Shown here one piece after another: positions 50,037 through 60,000 of a stretch of DNA of 60,000 nucleotides. The stretch spans positions 15,767,501 to 15,827,500 of the forward strand of contig OU612070.1 of assembly GCA_914767715.1 (NCBI GenBank), written 5' to 3'. Origin of the DNA: Membranipora membranacea (Eukaryota > Bryozoa > Gymnolaemata > Cheilostomatida > Membraniporidae). The notes below the pieces were generated by a model that did no database searches, was not told the DNA's origin, and worked only from the letters and a program-made list of their open reading frames with translations. The stretch's first letter is position 1. Each line of letters opens with the position of its first letter. Position numbers and translations under genes: made by a program.

Positions 50037-50334
50037 GAATGCCTCAGTGCCGCAATGCTAATGCTCCATATAGTGTCCTGTCTAGGTTTATTATTTAGTA
50101 TATGTTACTGAAGCATTATGTGGTTATATGTTGGCAAAAGGAAGGTCTGCTATACCGCTACAAACTGTTTTAACATAACAAGGTCAAATATCCACTCATA
50201 AATTACTTGCCCTACCGATGCTGTTCACACCAACTTACAGTATTTATATTACACACCTTTTTTGTAAATTATTGGAAATTAACTAGGAATTGAAGAAAAG
50301 AAGTTGTCTAAGTAAATAATTACATTGAGTATAT

Positions 50335-50594
50335 GCTATGCTATAGAAACGCTTCTCGGCCTATTGGCTAAGATCAAAGTGTCATGGCCAATGGCTGATT
50401 AGTGCCTGCTTCAGTTTCTGGCAGCTTGCTGCACACTCACGATTAGGAGGTCCACCATGGCCTCACCTCTAGGATGCATTCTAGTTTACTAGGATGTATC
50501 ACTCTCTCAGTACGAGGACTCCGGGCAATTTGCGTCCCTCTTTAGGGGCAGCCCACCCTCTGTTTTGTCATAAACAGGGCTATGCTATAGAAAC
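50335..50594 (+). mobile_element. SINE with U2 snRNA-like head, copy 3, with 16-bp target duplication
   Basis: Body 50351-50578, starting GCTTCTCGGCC and TTGGCTAAGATCAAAGTGT. Both flanks (50335-50350 and 50579-50594) read GCTATGCTATAGAAAC without mismatch. The corresponding place in unit 1 has a single copy of this site and no element. It is therefore a recent, complete insertion and defines the element's true ends. Confidence 0.92.
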
Positions 50595-51840
50595 TTTGAT
50601 TATGCTTGCGTAAGCTTAGAAAATTTTTGGTACAGAATTCAATTGTAGCCAATAAGATTCTCAGCTACGAATTTAACTCATTGGTAGTAAGCTTAGTAAG
50701 ATAACTCCCACGCAGAAATAGTGAAATCAAATGTGACAATGGAATCTGGTTTGATCAATGAGACTTTTTCCATTGCTCAAGCATGTTAACTGTTTAAACA
50801 TATCAAATTAATTTTGAATGATACTCTTTTGTTGAGAATGTTTCACAAATGCTTTCAAAAAATGAAAAGAATATACTAAAGTGACAACAACACTAATCCG
50901 TAATTGATTAGAAATATAACTATTTCACTGCTATTCATGATGAGAGGAACTCAAATTGAATGACACCTAACAATTTTATATTACATCGTATTGTTTTCCA
51001 AAGAAATACATCCACATAATCAACCCCCCCCCCCCCAAATTTTACTTTTCTCAACAATATTGGAATAGTTTTCAAATGATTTCTAAAACATCTAAGATCC
51101 CTGAAGAAGCTATTTATTTTTAACAAACTTTCAACCACATCATATGGACGATTTTTCCACCCATAAATCATGTCCTATTGTATTATTTTCATTGTTGCAG
51201 TGGTTTTAAACGGCATGCTCGGAAGAGCATCGTAGTGGTGGAATTGATATCAATAAAAGTGTAAAGGAAAACATATTATGGCTGCGACAGAAATATTTCT
51301 TTCCGCAGCATCATTAAACATTTTTTTAAAACTTATTAAATGTTTCTATGATTGGTTTCAAGTTGAAGCCTGTATATTTGGATTTTCTTCTAAATTGCAC
51401 GGAGAACACCTTGAGCAATCACTTGCCAGCAGATTATGATAAGACTGTATATTTAACAGCGTGTCTGGTGATCAATTTCTCATTTTTATTTAAATTTTGA
51501 TTCATCACGCGGATGGTAAATTTCCTTTTTGTTGCTAAATGCGCTTGCGGGGATATTTATTTTGGAATCCAGTGGTTAACAACAGCATTTTGAGTAATCA
51601 AATGCTATTTCTTAAACGTTTTCTGCAATACTGTGAATACATGGAAGGTTGCCAAATGAAATGGTGTTAAATAAAGCTGTCGAATGACGCTAAGCTTGCA
51701 TGTTTTATGCCAACCTGCTCCGGTGTACCTCTCTCAGAACAATTAGCATTGTCACCTCTGTGCATATAATTATATACTACTTTGCAGTTGCAGGGGTATC
51801 AAGGCGAAGCAAGATCTTCTTCATGTACACACATGTACAC
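50595..51840. other. Non-coding part of unit 2
   Basis: No gene. Compared with unit 1 it has about 102 extra bp near 50621-50722 and a small extra hairpin segment near 51315-51350. A poly-C run is near 51024-51036. Confidence 0.5.
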
Positions 51841-51901
51841 AAGAGGAAGTGTACATCACAGAGTAAGGATAATCCTTACTCTGTGATGTACACTTCCTCT
51901 T
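51841..51901. repeat. Palindrome P1, unit 2 (perfect 30-bp arms)
   Basis: Arms 51841-51870 and 51872-51901 are exact complements around a single A. Unit 1 has the same palindrome with mismatches. Confidence 0.88.
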
Positions 51902-52045
51902 TTGACAAGTTTTCAAGCCCACATGTAATAATTCTATGGTCCTGCTGCATGTTCACACAATATAAGTTACTTTATGCTGTGTTGCAATGGCTTACAAAAA
52001 CCATGTATTGAAGGAAGTTGCCCACATTGCGATAGCAAAACAAAA

Positions 52046-52159
52046 CTTGAATAATTAGTTCTGCAAGTCCATTCATCGATGCACCTATGTGGACTATTGG
52101 TAATATTTCCTGAAAATGGTAATTATGGCTTCACTGAAATGACTTTATTTGCATTTTGC
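52046..52159. other. Unit 2 locus corresponding to palindromes P2 and P3
   Basis: Here segment A (52046-52112) runs directly into segment B (52111-52159), sharing TG at the join (CCTGAAAATGG). There are no inverted copies. This is the single-copy counterpart of 37360-37590. Confidence 0.88.
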
Positions 52160-53248
52160 TATTTTTGTTGTGTCAGTATCAAGCATTGTTTGCATGGGGA
52201 TGATTCTTCAGTCTCAAACTGAAACCGTTTTCTGTTTGAATTTTGTCATGCTGAGCTGGTGGGCAACGTAGTTGACCTAAAGCAACAAAGTTCTACGCGA
52301 TGAAAAAGATGTAGCAATATTTTGATATAAAAGAAACGGTATTGGTTGAAAGCATCCATATCACTATTGGTTAGGAAGTTTGACCGTGTCATTAGAAATA
52401 AAATTGATTGAATCTTCGAATTCTACTGAAATGAGTAGGTTTATTCTTGTCAAATCTTTTTATTTGTAATTTTCTAACCTAAGTTTTTCTAGATTTTTAT
52501 CATTATGGTGGTTACATTTTATTTGATATGAAAATCTGTGATAATCATGCTTCTAATTTTTAAATAGTTAACTGTTGGTTTATTAACACCTCGTTTCCTT
52601 TAGTATCAAGTCTTAATTTATCAAAGTTGATCAAATGTAGATACATAATCATCACTATTGAATCAGGTTTAATATCCCGATAATACCTGCAAGTCTACCC
52701 TTACCTTATAACTGTCATCCTGTACACAAAGTTAGAGTATAACCATAAGAACATGATCCAGTATTATGCTACTGACCAATTATCAATGCAAGAGGCATCC
52801 AAGATCCTTGAAATCCGTTGTCCTGAAGAAGGCCTAGGATAAGAACTACTTAATAATTCTGTCTCATATTAAGAAATGAAGGAAACTTCCTTCAAGTCAT
52901 TTCCTTTCATCTCAAATATTCACTCATCTATACTCATATCACCTTTGGATGATAATTTATTGCAATCAATTGGTCATTAGGCAAAAAGGTGAGTATTTGT
53001 CATCGCTTTATAACTTACATGTTTGTCAGTATAAAGTTTCTGTCCCAAAAATCTCAAAGTGGTTGAATCAATCAGGACTGTAAAAAAGTTGCATTTCAGG
53101 AGTTGCAGTAGTTGTTCAGCAGTTTCAGTTTGACATGTTACAGAGTTTAGCAGCTCATAATAAAATCAATAAATCAGTAACTGTTTGTCCCACCAGCCAA
53201 AAAATAAGCTGTTAGTTGAAAAGAATGACTCCACTTTAGCGTCAGTTC

Positions 53249-53318
53249 ATATCTGTGCTCACAATGTTACCCCTCACATGGACACTAACAGGTGCGGTGC
53301 TAGTATTATAAATTAATT
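53249..53318 (+). pseudogene. P450 exon 1 relic, unit 3
   Basis: Nearly identical to the unit 2 relic. No ATG, donor kept, no SINE after it. Confidence 0.8.
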
Positions 53319-53503
53319 GTAAGTTCTGTCGCCTTATATATTAGACAAACGACCTTCGTCTTCAAAACAAAAAATAGAGTTTCTGAATCCATTGAATTTT
53401 AGTGTTTATGGTAGTAGGATTTCATTTCGCCGACACCCTCAAGTGCTGACACACCTCAAAAACTGATAATGGCTATAACTATGTTATTATGTTTGTTTTG
53501 CGG

Positions 53504-53572
53504 TTACCTAACATGGGCCATGACAGCTGGTCTAAGCAAGAGGCAAAAAGTGATTTGCTGTTGCCTTGATTT
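53504..53572 (+). pseudogene. P450 exon 2 relic, unit 3
   Basis: Same dead acceptor and frameshift as the other two relics. Confidence 0.8.
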
Positions 53573-53704
53573 GGTAAGATTTTCCCTCTTTGTTAAATGA
53601 CAACAACCAACCATAATTACATCAAATATAACTATATGGTGAAATGAACTCCCACAATGCAACACTTTAACTGGAATTGTCCTGTCACGATAAAAGAGAA
53701 GATA

Positions 53705-53910
53705 AGAGGTGGCTCAGTTGGTTTGGGTGCCAGTCTTCTGTGGCATGTGTTGATGGTCTCGGGTTCGCATCCAACCTCAGTCCACTATCTACTTTGGATT
53801 TTTAGACCCTCAGGTGCGCTCCAGCATGCCTACTTACTAAGAGCAAGTTGGCGCAGACATTACGGCCTCACCCTTATTACACCCTCTATCTCGCCACAGA
53901 TGTGAACGGT
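53705..53910 (+). mobile_element. tRNA-derived SINE, unit 3
   Basis: A box at 53710-53727 and B box GGTTCGCATCC at 53762-53772. Same location as in units 1 and 2. Confidence 0.7.
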
Positions 53911-56900
53911 GACTGAACCAATTGGAAATGCAAACCATGAGTTTTAAACCAGCATGCTTGTTAACCAACTCACATGATTTAGATTAAGTGCTGATTTGGT
54001 GTTGAGATGCGGGAAATCCTTCATTACATAATTAGAAGAAGCATGAGTACATTGTTTTATTATTTTAATGTTGTACTAACTGTTTGATCAATATATATTT
54101 ACTGCAATGCTGCACTTTGACCAGTTTGACACAATCTCTGTAAATTTTAGGTAACATTCATTTTTCAGTACTGGATGCCGATAGAACCTTTGATCCGAAT
54201 AAAGGCATTTTATTTCTCTTAGACAGGAAACAAATCTATAATTTTTCAATGAAGTTTCTGCCTTAATTGTCACCTCCTCTTGGTTGTTGTTTCATGGGCA
54301 ATCAGAATCAGAGAGTATGATAGTATGATGTTGGAACAAGGTATATGGTATGCCATAGTAAGCTTAGGTCTAAACTTCAAGATCAAGATCTGTAAGAATA
54401 AGAGATCAGGATCTGTAACTGGCTGGTATGTTCATTTTATATTGGTCCAATATAATCTTTATATGATTCTCACAAATGTTATTAGCAACTCATTACTTCC
54501 TTTCGGCATCCTGATTGTTTCCTCATAAAAGGTAACTTGTTTCTTTTGTACACAGGTTGCAATTTGTACAATGTTCTGCAAGTATTGACAAGACTTGTGA
54601 GACTCAATTTCAAATCCATTACATTGTTGTATATACATCTAGTATATGTTACATTGAATGTTATCAGAATGTCATAACTTTTATTTTGATTATTTTACCA
54701 CTAAATTATGTTTCTTTTGAAAACTCCTAGCTTCTAATTTCAAATCTGTTACAAATTTTATCTTCATCAAGTATGGATCTTACGGTCTAACCTATTCATC
54801 TCAAAAATGTAACGCTGCCTATCACCACCAAATTATTTCTCCACTTGATGTTTTCTTTGTAAACAAATTGCAAGTTCGATGAGATTTGAAAAGCTCCCGA
54901 GATTCATTTTCGAATCGGTGTCAGTTCTCCGTGTATTCATATAATATATATAGTTTGAAGAGGGTTGTTAAAAGCTTCTGAAAACAAATGCATTAACACT
55001 TATATTAAAATACTAATACGTTGCTATTCATAGAGCCGGATGTTATCAACTTTCCTAATCATATTCATTTGTGTGTTTTCTCTCAGTTTATAAATGAAAA
55101 ACAATATAAATCTATAATTTATATGAACATAATAATATATACCTCAGTTGGTGTCAGTAAAGGAGGCAGCCATGTATAACAAAATTTTTTGATGAATTAG
55201 ATCATGGGTTGAATACCCAAAATGAATGAATTATCTTCTGCAATCACCCTCATTCTAGTCCCAGTGAATATCCTTCTCATGTCTTTTATATCACAGTCAA
55301 ATCAGCGAAGAGAGACAGTTTTCTTCAAAGCCTAGCCTTACCTGTCTAGATATTATAATACTTATATGTCATGTGATTTTTTTGAGAGTCTTAGCACTCA
55401 CAGCTATGAACTTTAGGTGCTCGATGTGTTTATTATCAATAGCAGAATGTTCGTTGATGTTGATCACCATTTCTTCATCAAAAATTATACAAAGCTAGTT
55501 ATTTCAGCTGGATTTTATTTCCGCCTATCCTCTCCTCTAGATTTTTCAATTTTTGGTTCATCTTTTGATCATTATTTGCCGTTTATTCTTTAGTGAATAT
55601 GCAAGGATTGGAATCAGACAGCACTAAATCCACTCCACTTCCACTTTATCCCAAGATTGAAAAGAGTTTCCTCTCCAGATTTTGTCTTCTCCTTCTATAT
55701 CAAAGCCGTCATGAAAGGCTAGTGAACTACCTTGATGGATAAGTATCTTCATTATTAAGTAATAATAAGTGTTCTTACACAGTAGATTTCGTGTCTTTGC
55801 CTAATAGAAGCAAATAAACTTGAATCCTATCTTACACACTCTTATCAGTTAAACCAATCAGTTGGTCCTATTATTTGATATAGGTCGGTGAAACTTATTT
55901 TGTTATGGTCAATTCTTTGCTTATTCCTTTCTGGATATCTAATACGTTTTTCTTTTATCTTATTCAGACAAAATCTTGATATGAAGGAAATTAATAATAT
56001 GAAAATCAATTTCTTTGAGTATTACAAAGAGACATGCAGAGATTGTGGTGGTTTATTCTTGATTTGAAAGTGACAGGGAACGTTTTGTTTGATTTAAAAT
56101 GCATGGATGTTGGTTATCAATTTTCGCTCAATGCATGGAAAGTAAATCAATTTGAATCACTGTGATGCATGTGTTGGGATTGCACGCTTTAGCTTAGCTT
56201 AAGCTTACTCAATCTAGTAAGAATTGATTAAACCTCTGTCATTTCTGCTTTAATATGGCCATCTATTTGGAATCCTTGTTGTTTCCTGAGTTCGAAAGGT
56301 AACATGTGATGGCCAAAATTAACAGACTTCGGTAGACTTTCCTCTTAGTTGAAAATTTGTCTTCCCTTCGAAAAAGTTTGGTTAACTTAATAACACCATT
56401 TATTTTTCATTGAAGTTTTCTTAAAGTTTATAAATATAGTGAATTAACAAAATATTCACATGTTAAAAATAGCTTGTCGTCCCTAAGTTGATATACATGT
56501 GTGGAGTGGTGCAAACTACATAGTAAGTAGGATAGAAAGGCATGAAGGCATAAAATACGTGGAGTAAAAGAAGAAAGAGAAAACAGCAAACAAAAATGAA
56601 AGTTCACAGCATTAGGTAGGGTCAGATGATAATAATTTATGAAGCTGGCTCAATTTAGTTACAAATGTAGGAATATTTGCTAAAAAGCTGATTGGTCTAG
56701 GTTTGATTGGAATAAAGGTTTAATTATTGAACAGTTGCTACAAAGTCATCATACATGTATGACTGATTATCCGATTAGATGAGGTATGTGTTTAGATGCA
56801 GGGCCTTTATACAACTTTAGATGGTATGTAAATTTAAGTGTTAGCGGCCAGCTTCGACAGAAAAATGTTTACGAGCTCAAGTTGTGATTCTGATTGCTAT

Positions 56901-57398
56901 AGGCCTGATAAGTTATTTGTAAATCATGTATTCTTTGAGTTTTGATAGCAAGTAGACCGTCTTGTCCACCAGTTCGATAATGTAGTTTTTATTTATTGTG
57001 CAGTGCAATAACTTGCTCATATTCGCTGCTGCTTGCAGTAGCGGGAGCTTAGAGCAGTCATTATAAAATTATCATGATTTATGCTGTGTAAGGTTCTAGT
57101 TCTAATTGGTTCGCTTTTGTGGATGATGTATAGCTTGATGTTGATAATTCAGTGATGATTAAAATGATCAGATCTTGCAACTATTAATTTTCACGTCACT
57201 GCTTGCAAAATTATTGGCATGTTTGACTGCAAGCTATCAGAACAGAAAAAAACTACAACTTAAATCAATAATTTAGATTTTCATCCCACAAATCATCAAC
57301 ACCAAATTCATACCGATTTTCACATTATTGTAGAGCGGGAGAAGAAATACTGGCAACAAATATTTGGAGCAATATTCAGCTACCATCTGGGGATTAAC

Positions 57399-59908
57399 AT
57401 GAGTAGACTAGCATTTATTGTAGTAATTGTGTTGGGTTCTACTAAGTCAGTCATTGCAAATGATAACAGGGGGATGTTTGCATTGATACTGGCCGACAAC
57501 ACACCGCAACACTCGTCGATCACAGAATCTAGGATTAAATGCGCCTTAGCCTGTCAAAAGCGAGCTGCATGTCAAGGATTCCACTATGAATCACTGACAA
57601 ATGGGACTGACTTGAACTGTTTTTTATATGATTGGCTGACACTTGGTGATTGGCTGACGCTGGGTGAAGGTGGGATACATGTCTTAGCAATCACACCGGA
57701 AGAGCCTGTGCATGACTTGATTCGATTACGTGAGTATTGTGAATGGATCAGGACTAGGTCTGGATTTGGGACGCTGTCATGTCTGGATTATTTTTTATCC
57801 TGCATATATCAGTGCGCTATATTATCAAATTTCAATTCCAATATGTCTGGTATAATATACTGTGTACTATATAACCTTCATAGAAGCTTAAAGCAAAAAC
57901 TCTGAATTGAACAGCGGATTGATGAGTTTGTCAGGAAAAGGATAAGTTTCCTCATGTTGCCTCATCTTGTTATATCCCACTTGTGTGAAGTATTAAATAT
58001 TAGATTAAGGTAATGTCAAAGACGGATCCGAATATCAACATATCATATACCGTTGGAAAGCTGCCGAGCTACTGAAAATGAATCCATGAACAAAAACTTG
58101 ATTCGATGACGTTGTGTCATTGAAGGGAGGAAATGAGGCAGAAAACGCTGTATTTGTCAAAGCAGATGGAGGAGTCAAATTAATTGCAAGAAATTTCAAA
58201 ACAAGTGGAATGTATACTTAGAGATTGAGTTCATAGTAAAATTTGATTTTCTTTGATATATGACTAGTCTAAACTGACTTTTTACGTCACGCCATGCAAC
58301 ACATTTTTTTTGTGAAGCCGTGAAAATATGTGAAACTTCAATCATTAATTCAGAACAGATCATAGGCTCGAAAAAAAAAAATTATGATTTTCCCTTAGAG
58401 TACACTTCAAATGTCATACATATTGACTTTAAACAAATTAGCTTGCATATTGCAAAACCAGTGGACTCTCGAATACACCTGATATTTTTCGCAACTTTTG
58501 CATAACGTCAAATGTGCTGTCCAAATGACGATTATTGTGAATGTGAAGTTATTTTGAAAGTTCTCACATACGAAGCCGCTTTTATTACCCATGGTGCACG
58601 CAGGAAATGCCAAGAGATTTTATCACTGCATCTTCGTTTTTCTTGAATTTAACGCAAAAGAATGCCAAATAAACAGCTTTTTTTTGGGACTTTTGAGGTG
58701 TTTTTGGCCATTCCTGTGTGCACGATGGCTAATGAAAGCGGCTTTGTATGTGAGAACTTTCAAAAAATCTTTGTTTGGCCATTGTAATGGTCATTTGGAC
58801 AACACATTTGATGTTATGCAAAAGTTGCAAAAAATATTAGCTGTATTCGAGAGTCTACTGTTTTCGCAATATGCAAGCTAATTTGTTGAAAGTTAATAGG
58901 TATGGCAATTGAAGTGTATTCTAAGGGAAAATCATAATTAATTTTGTTTCGAGCCTATGATCTGTTCTGAATTAATTTTTGAAATCTCACATATTTTCAC
59001 GGCTTCACAAAAAAAATGCATTGTATGGCGTGACGTAAAAAGTCAGTTTAGACTAGTCATATATCAAAGAAAGTCAAATTTTACGATGAACGCAATCTCT
59101 AAGTATGCATTCCACCTGGTTTGAAATTTCTTGCATTTAATTTGACTACCCCATCTGCATTGACAAAAACAGCGTTTTGTGCCTCATTTCCTCCCTAAAA
59201 TGACACAACGTCATTGAATCAATTTTCTGTTCAGGTATTCGTTTTCAGTAGCTCGGCAGCTTTCCAGCGGTATATGATATGTTGATATTCGGATCGGTCT
59301 TTGACATTACCTTAAGCTTTCGTTTAGTGGGGCTGTATTTTGCAAGTTTAGTTTAGTTTATGATAGACAAATGCAGCATTGCAATGATTGACCAAAGCTA
59401 TGAATTTTTTGCTCAGACTATTATAAATTTGCGAGGGTTTTGCTGAACGTGTATGATATCTTGTTCTGAGAGGCATTTCCTACAAAAACCTCGAATCTGA
59501 CCCCCATATGGGCCTAGGCATTCTTAACCTTAACCCTTTTTTGTTATAAGATTTAGTAATGGAAATGAGAAATGGCATTGAGTGTGTCTAGGATATCCTC
59601 ACTCATGAAGCAAGACTTTATTGATAATTAAATTGTAATAATTTTATTTTCACCTGTCTTAAAACACAGAGAGTCGATAATTATGAATGCATTCATAAAA
59701 TTGTAATTTCAGAAGGTTATCTCACTGCAAGTCTGCAAGCTTTCAAGTACGCATCAAAGTTTTCATGGTTCCAAAGCTATTGATGGGTCATATGATACAT
59801 TCATGCATACCCTGCTGGAGGTTTCACCTTGGATGCAGATTGATATCCATGAAATAGCCCCAGTCAGAGCAGTTGAGATATGGAATCGCTACAGCAACCA
59901 TAACTCAG
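57399..59908 (+). CDS. PAN/Apple plus F-type-lectin protein, copy 3 (partial, frameshifted exon 2)
   Basis: Exon 1 (57399-57729) is intact and encodes the signal peptide and PAN domain, with H59Q and A104V relative to the other copies. Exon 2 (59713-59908) is 196 nt instead of 189 because of about 7 extra bases near 59728-59738. Using the normal acceptor, the frame shifts and meets TGA at 59781-59783, losing nearly all of the lectin domain. A downstream AG at 59730-59731 would give a 177-nt exon that restores the frame with a net loss of four residues. Exon 3 lies outside the window. Either a pseudogene or a gene with a shifted acceptor. Confidence 0.75.
58009..59311. mobile_element. Long foldback element in lectin intron 1, copy 3
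   Basis: 1303 bp with flanking TTAA (58005-58008, 59312-59315). Same spacer orientation and arm deletion as copy 2. Confidence 0.85.
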
Positions 59909-59989
59909 GTACTGAGAGAAAGTCATTTTCTAGCCGCTTAACCAATAAAATTATTACCCACATTACTCCATAATTCATTAGAACTTTTA

Positions 59990-60000
59990 TTAAAGTGATT
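59990..60000. mobile_element. Start of intron 2 foldback MITE, copy 3 (cut)
   Basis: The last bases TTAAAGTGATT match the left end of the MITE at 31137 and 45413. Confidence 0.6.

Larger units (their letters stand above)
38437..53005 (+). repeat. Tandem unit 2 (14,569 bp)
   Basis: Same order as unit 1. It lacks the SINE found after relic exon 1 in unit 1, has its own U2-headed SINE at 50351, and has plain sequence where unit 1 has palindromes P2 and P3. Confidence 0.9.
53006..60000 (+). repeat. Tandem unit 3 (partial, cut by window end)
   Basis: Begins at CTTTATAACTTACATG and follows units 1 and 2 up to the start of the intron 2 MITE (TTAAAGTGATT at 59990-60000). The array may continue beyond the window. 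Confidence 0.9.

Noticed and set aside
23841-60000. Tandem units as an assembly duplication of one locus
   Set aside because: Units differ by many substitutions, indels, two unit-specific SINEs and a flipped spacer, which one locus assembled more than once would not show. Haplotype differences cannot be excluded for the palindromes alone.
1-60000. CRISPR arrays, operons, bacterial promoters or prophage
   Set aside because: The sequence is eukaryotic with spliced genes. No short regularly spaced repeats or prokaryotic gene layout were seen.

Overview
The window is animal nuclear DNA: AT-rich, with GT-AG introns, split genes and many SINEs and foldback elements. The gene content (an E-protein bHLH factor, a CYP3-type cytochrome P450, and secreted PAN plus F-type-lectin proteins in a tandem array) fits a marine invertebrate deuterostome such as an echinoderm or hemichordate. 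That placement is an inference; no single sequence proves it. All genes recognised are on the + strand.

Region 1 (1-11.24 kb) holds the 3' two-thirds or so of a class I bHLH E-protein gene (TCF3/4/12, daughterless type). Ten constitutive coding exons, all in compatible phase, give 459 residues, including the LH/AD2-like segment, the bHLH domain and the E-protein C-terminus. A further exon-like block at 5560-5826 starts with its own ATG and ends in phase 0, so it is probably an alternative internal first exon. Region 2 (11.24-14.98 kb) is intergenic and full of old repeats.

Region 3 (14.99-22.56 kb) is a complete 12-exon CYP3-like P450 gene (525 residues). All exon phases agree, and the helix-C WxxxR, AGxET, ExxR, PER and heme-cysteine motifs are present. 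Its introns carry a tRNA-derived SINE, a foldback MITE, a tandem duplication that copies one splice acceptor, and a duplicated exon tail.

Region 4 (23.84-60 kb) is a direct tandem array with a period of about 14.6 kb: unit 1 23841-38436, unit 2 38437-53005, unit 3 53006 to the window end. Each unit has, in order, a decayed copy of exons 1 and 2 of the neighbouring P450, a tRNA-like SINE, a three-exon gene for a 248-residue secreted protein (signal peptide, PAN/Apple-like domain, F-type-lectin/F5-8C domain), a foldback of about 1.3 kb in intron 1 and a MITE in intron 2. In the two complete units these are followed by repeat-rich DNA with an AT microsatellite, an AT-rich inverted-repeat element and a cluster of palindromes. 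Copies 1 and 2 of the lectin gene are intact. Copy 3 has a 7-bp insertion that shifts the frame in exon 2.

The most unusual observations are: (a) a SINE family whose 5' head is the 5' end of U2 snRNA, one copy with a perfect 16-bp target duplication and an empty site in the sister unit; (b) two abutting perfect palindromes in unit 1 arranged A, A-reverse, B-reverse, B where unit 2 has plain A-B; (c) a foldback whose central spacer is inverted between units; (d) repeated capture of P450 promoter-proximal exons by the lectin amplicon.
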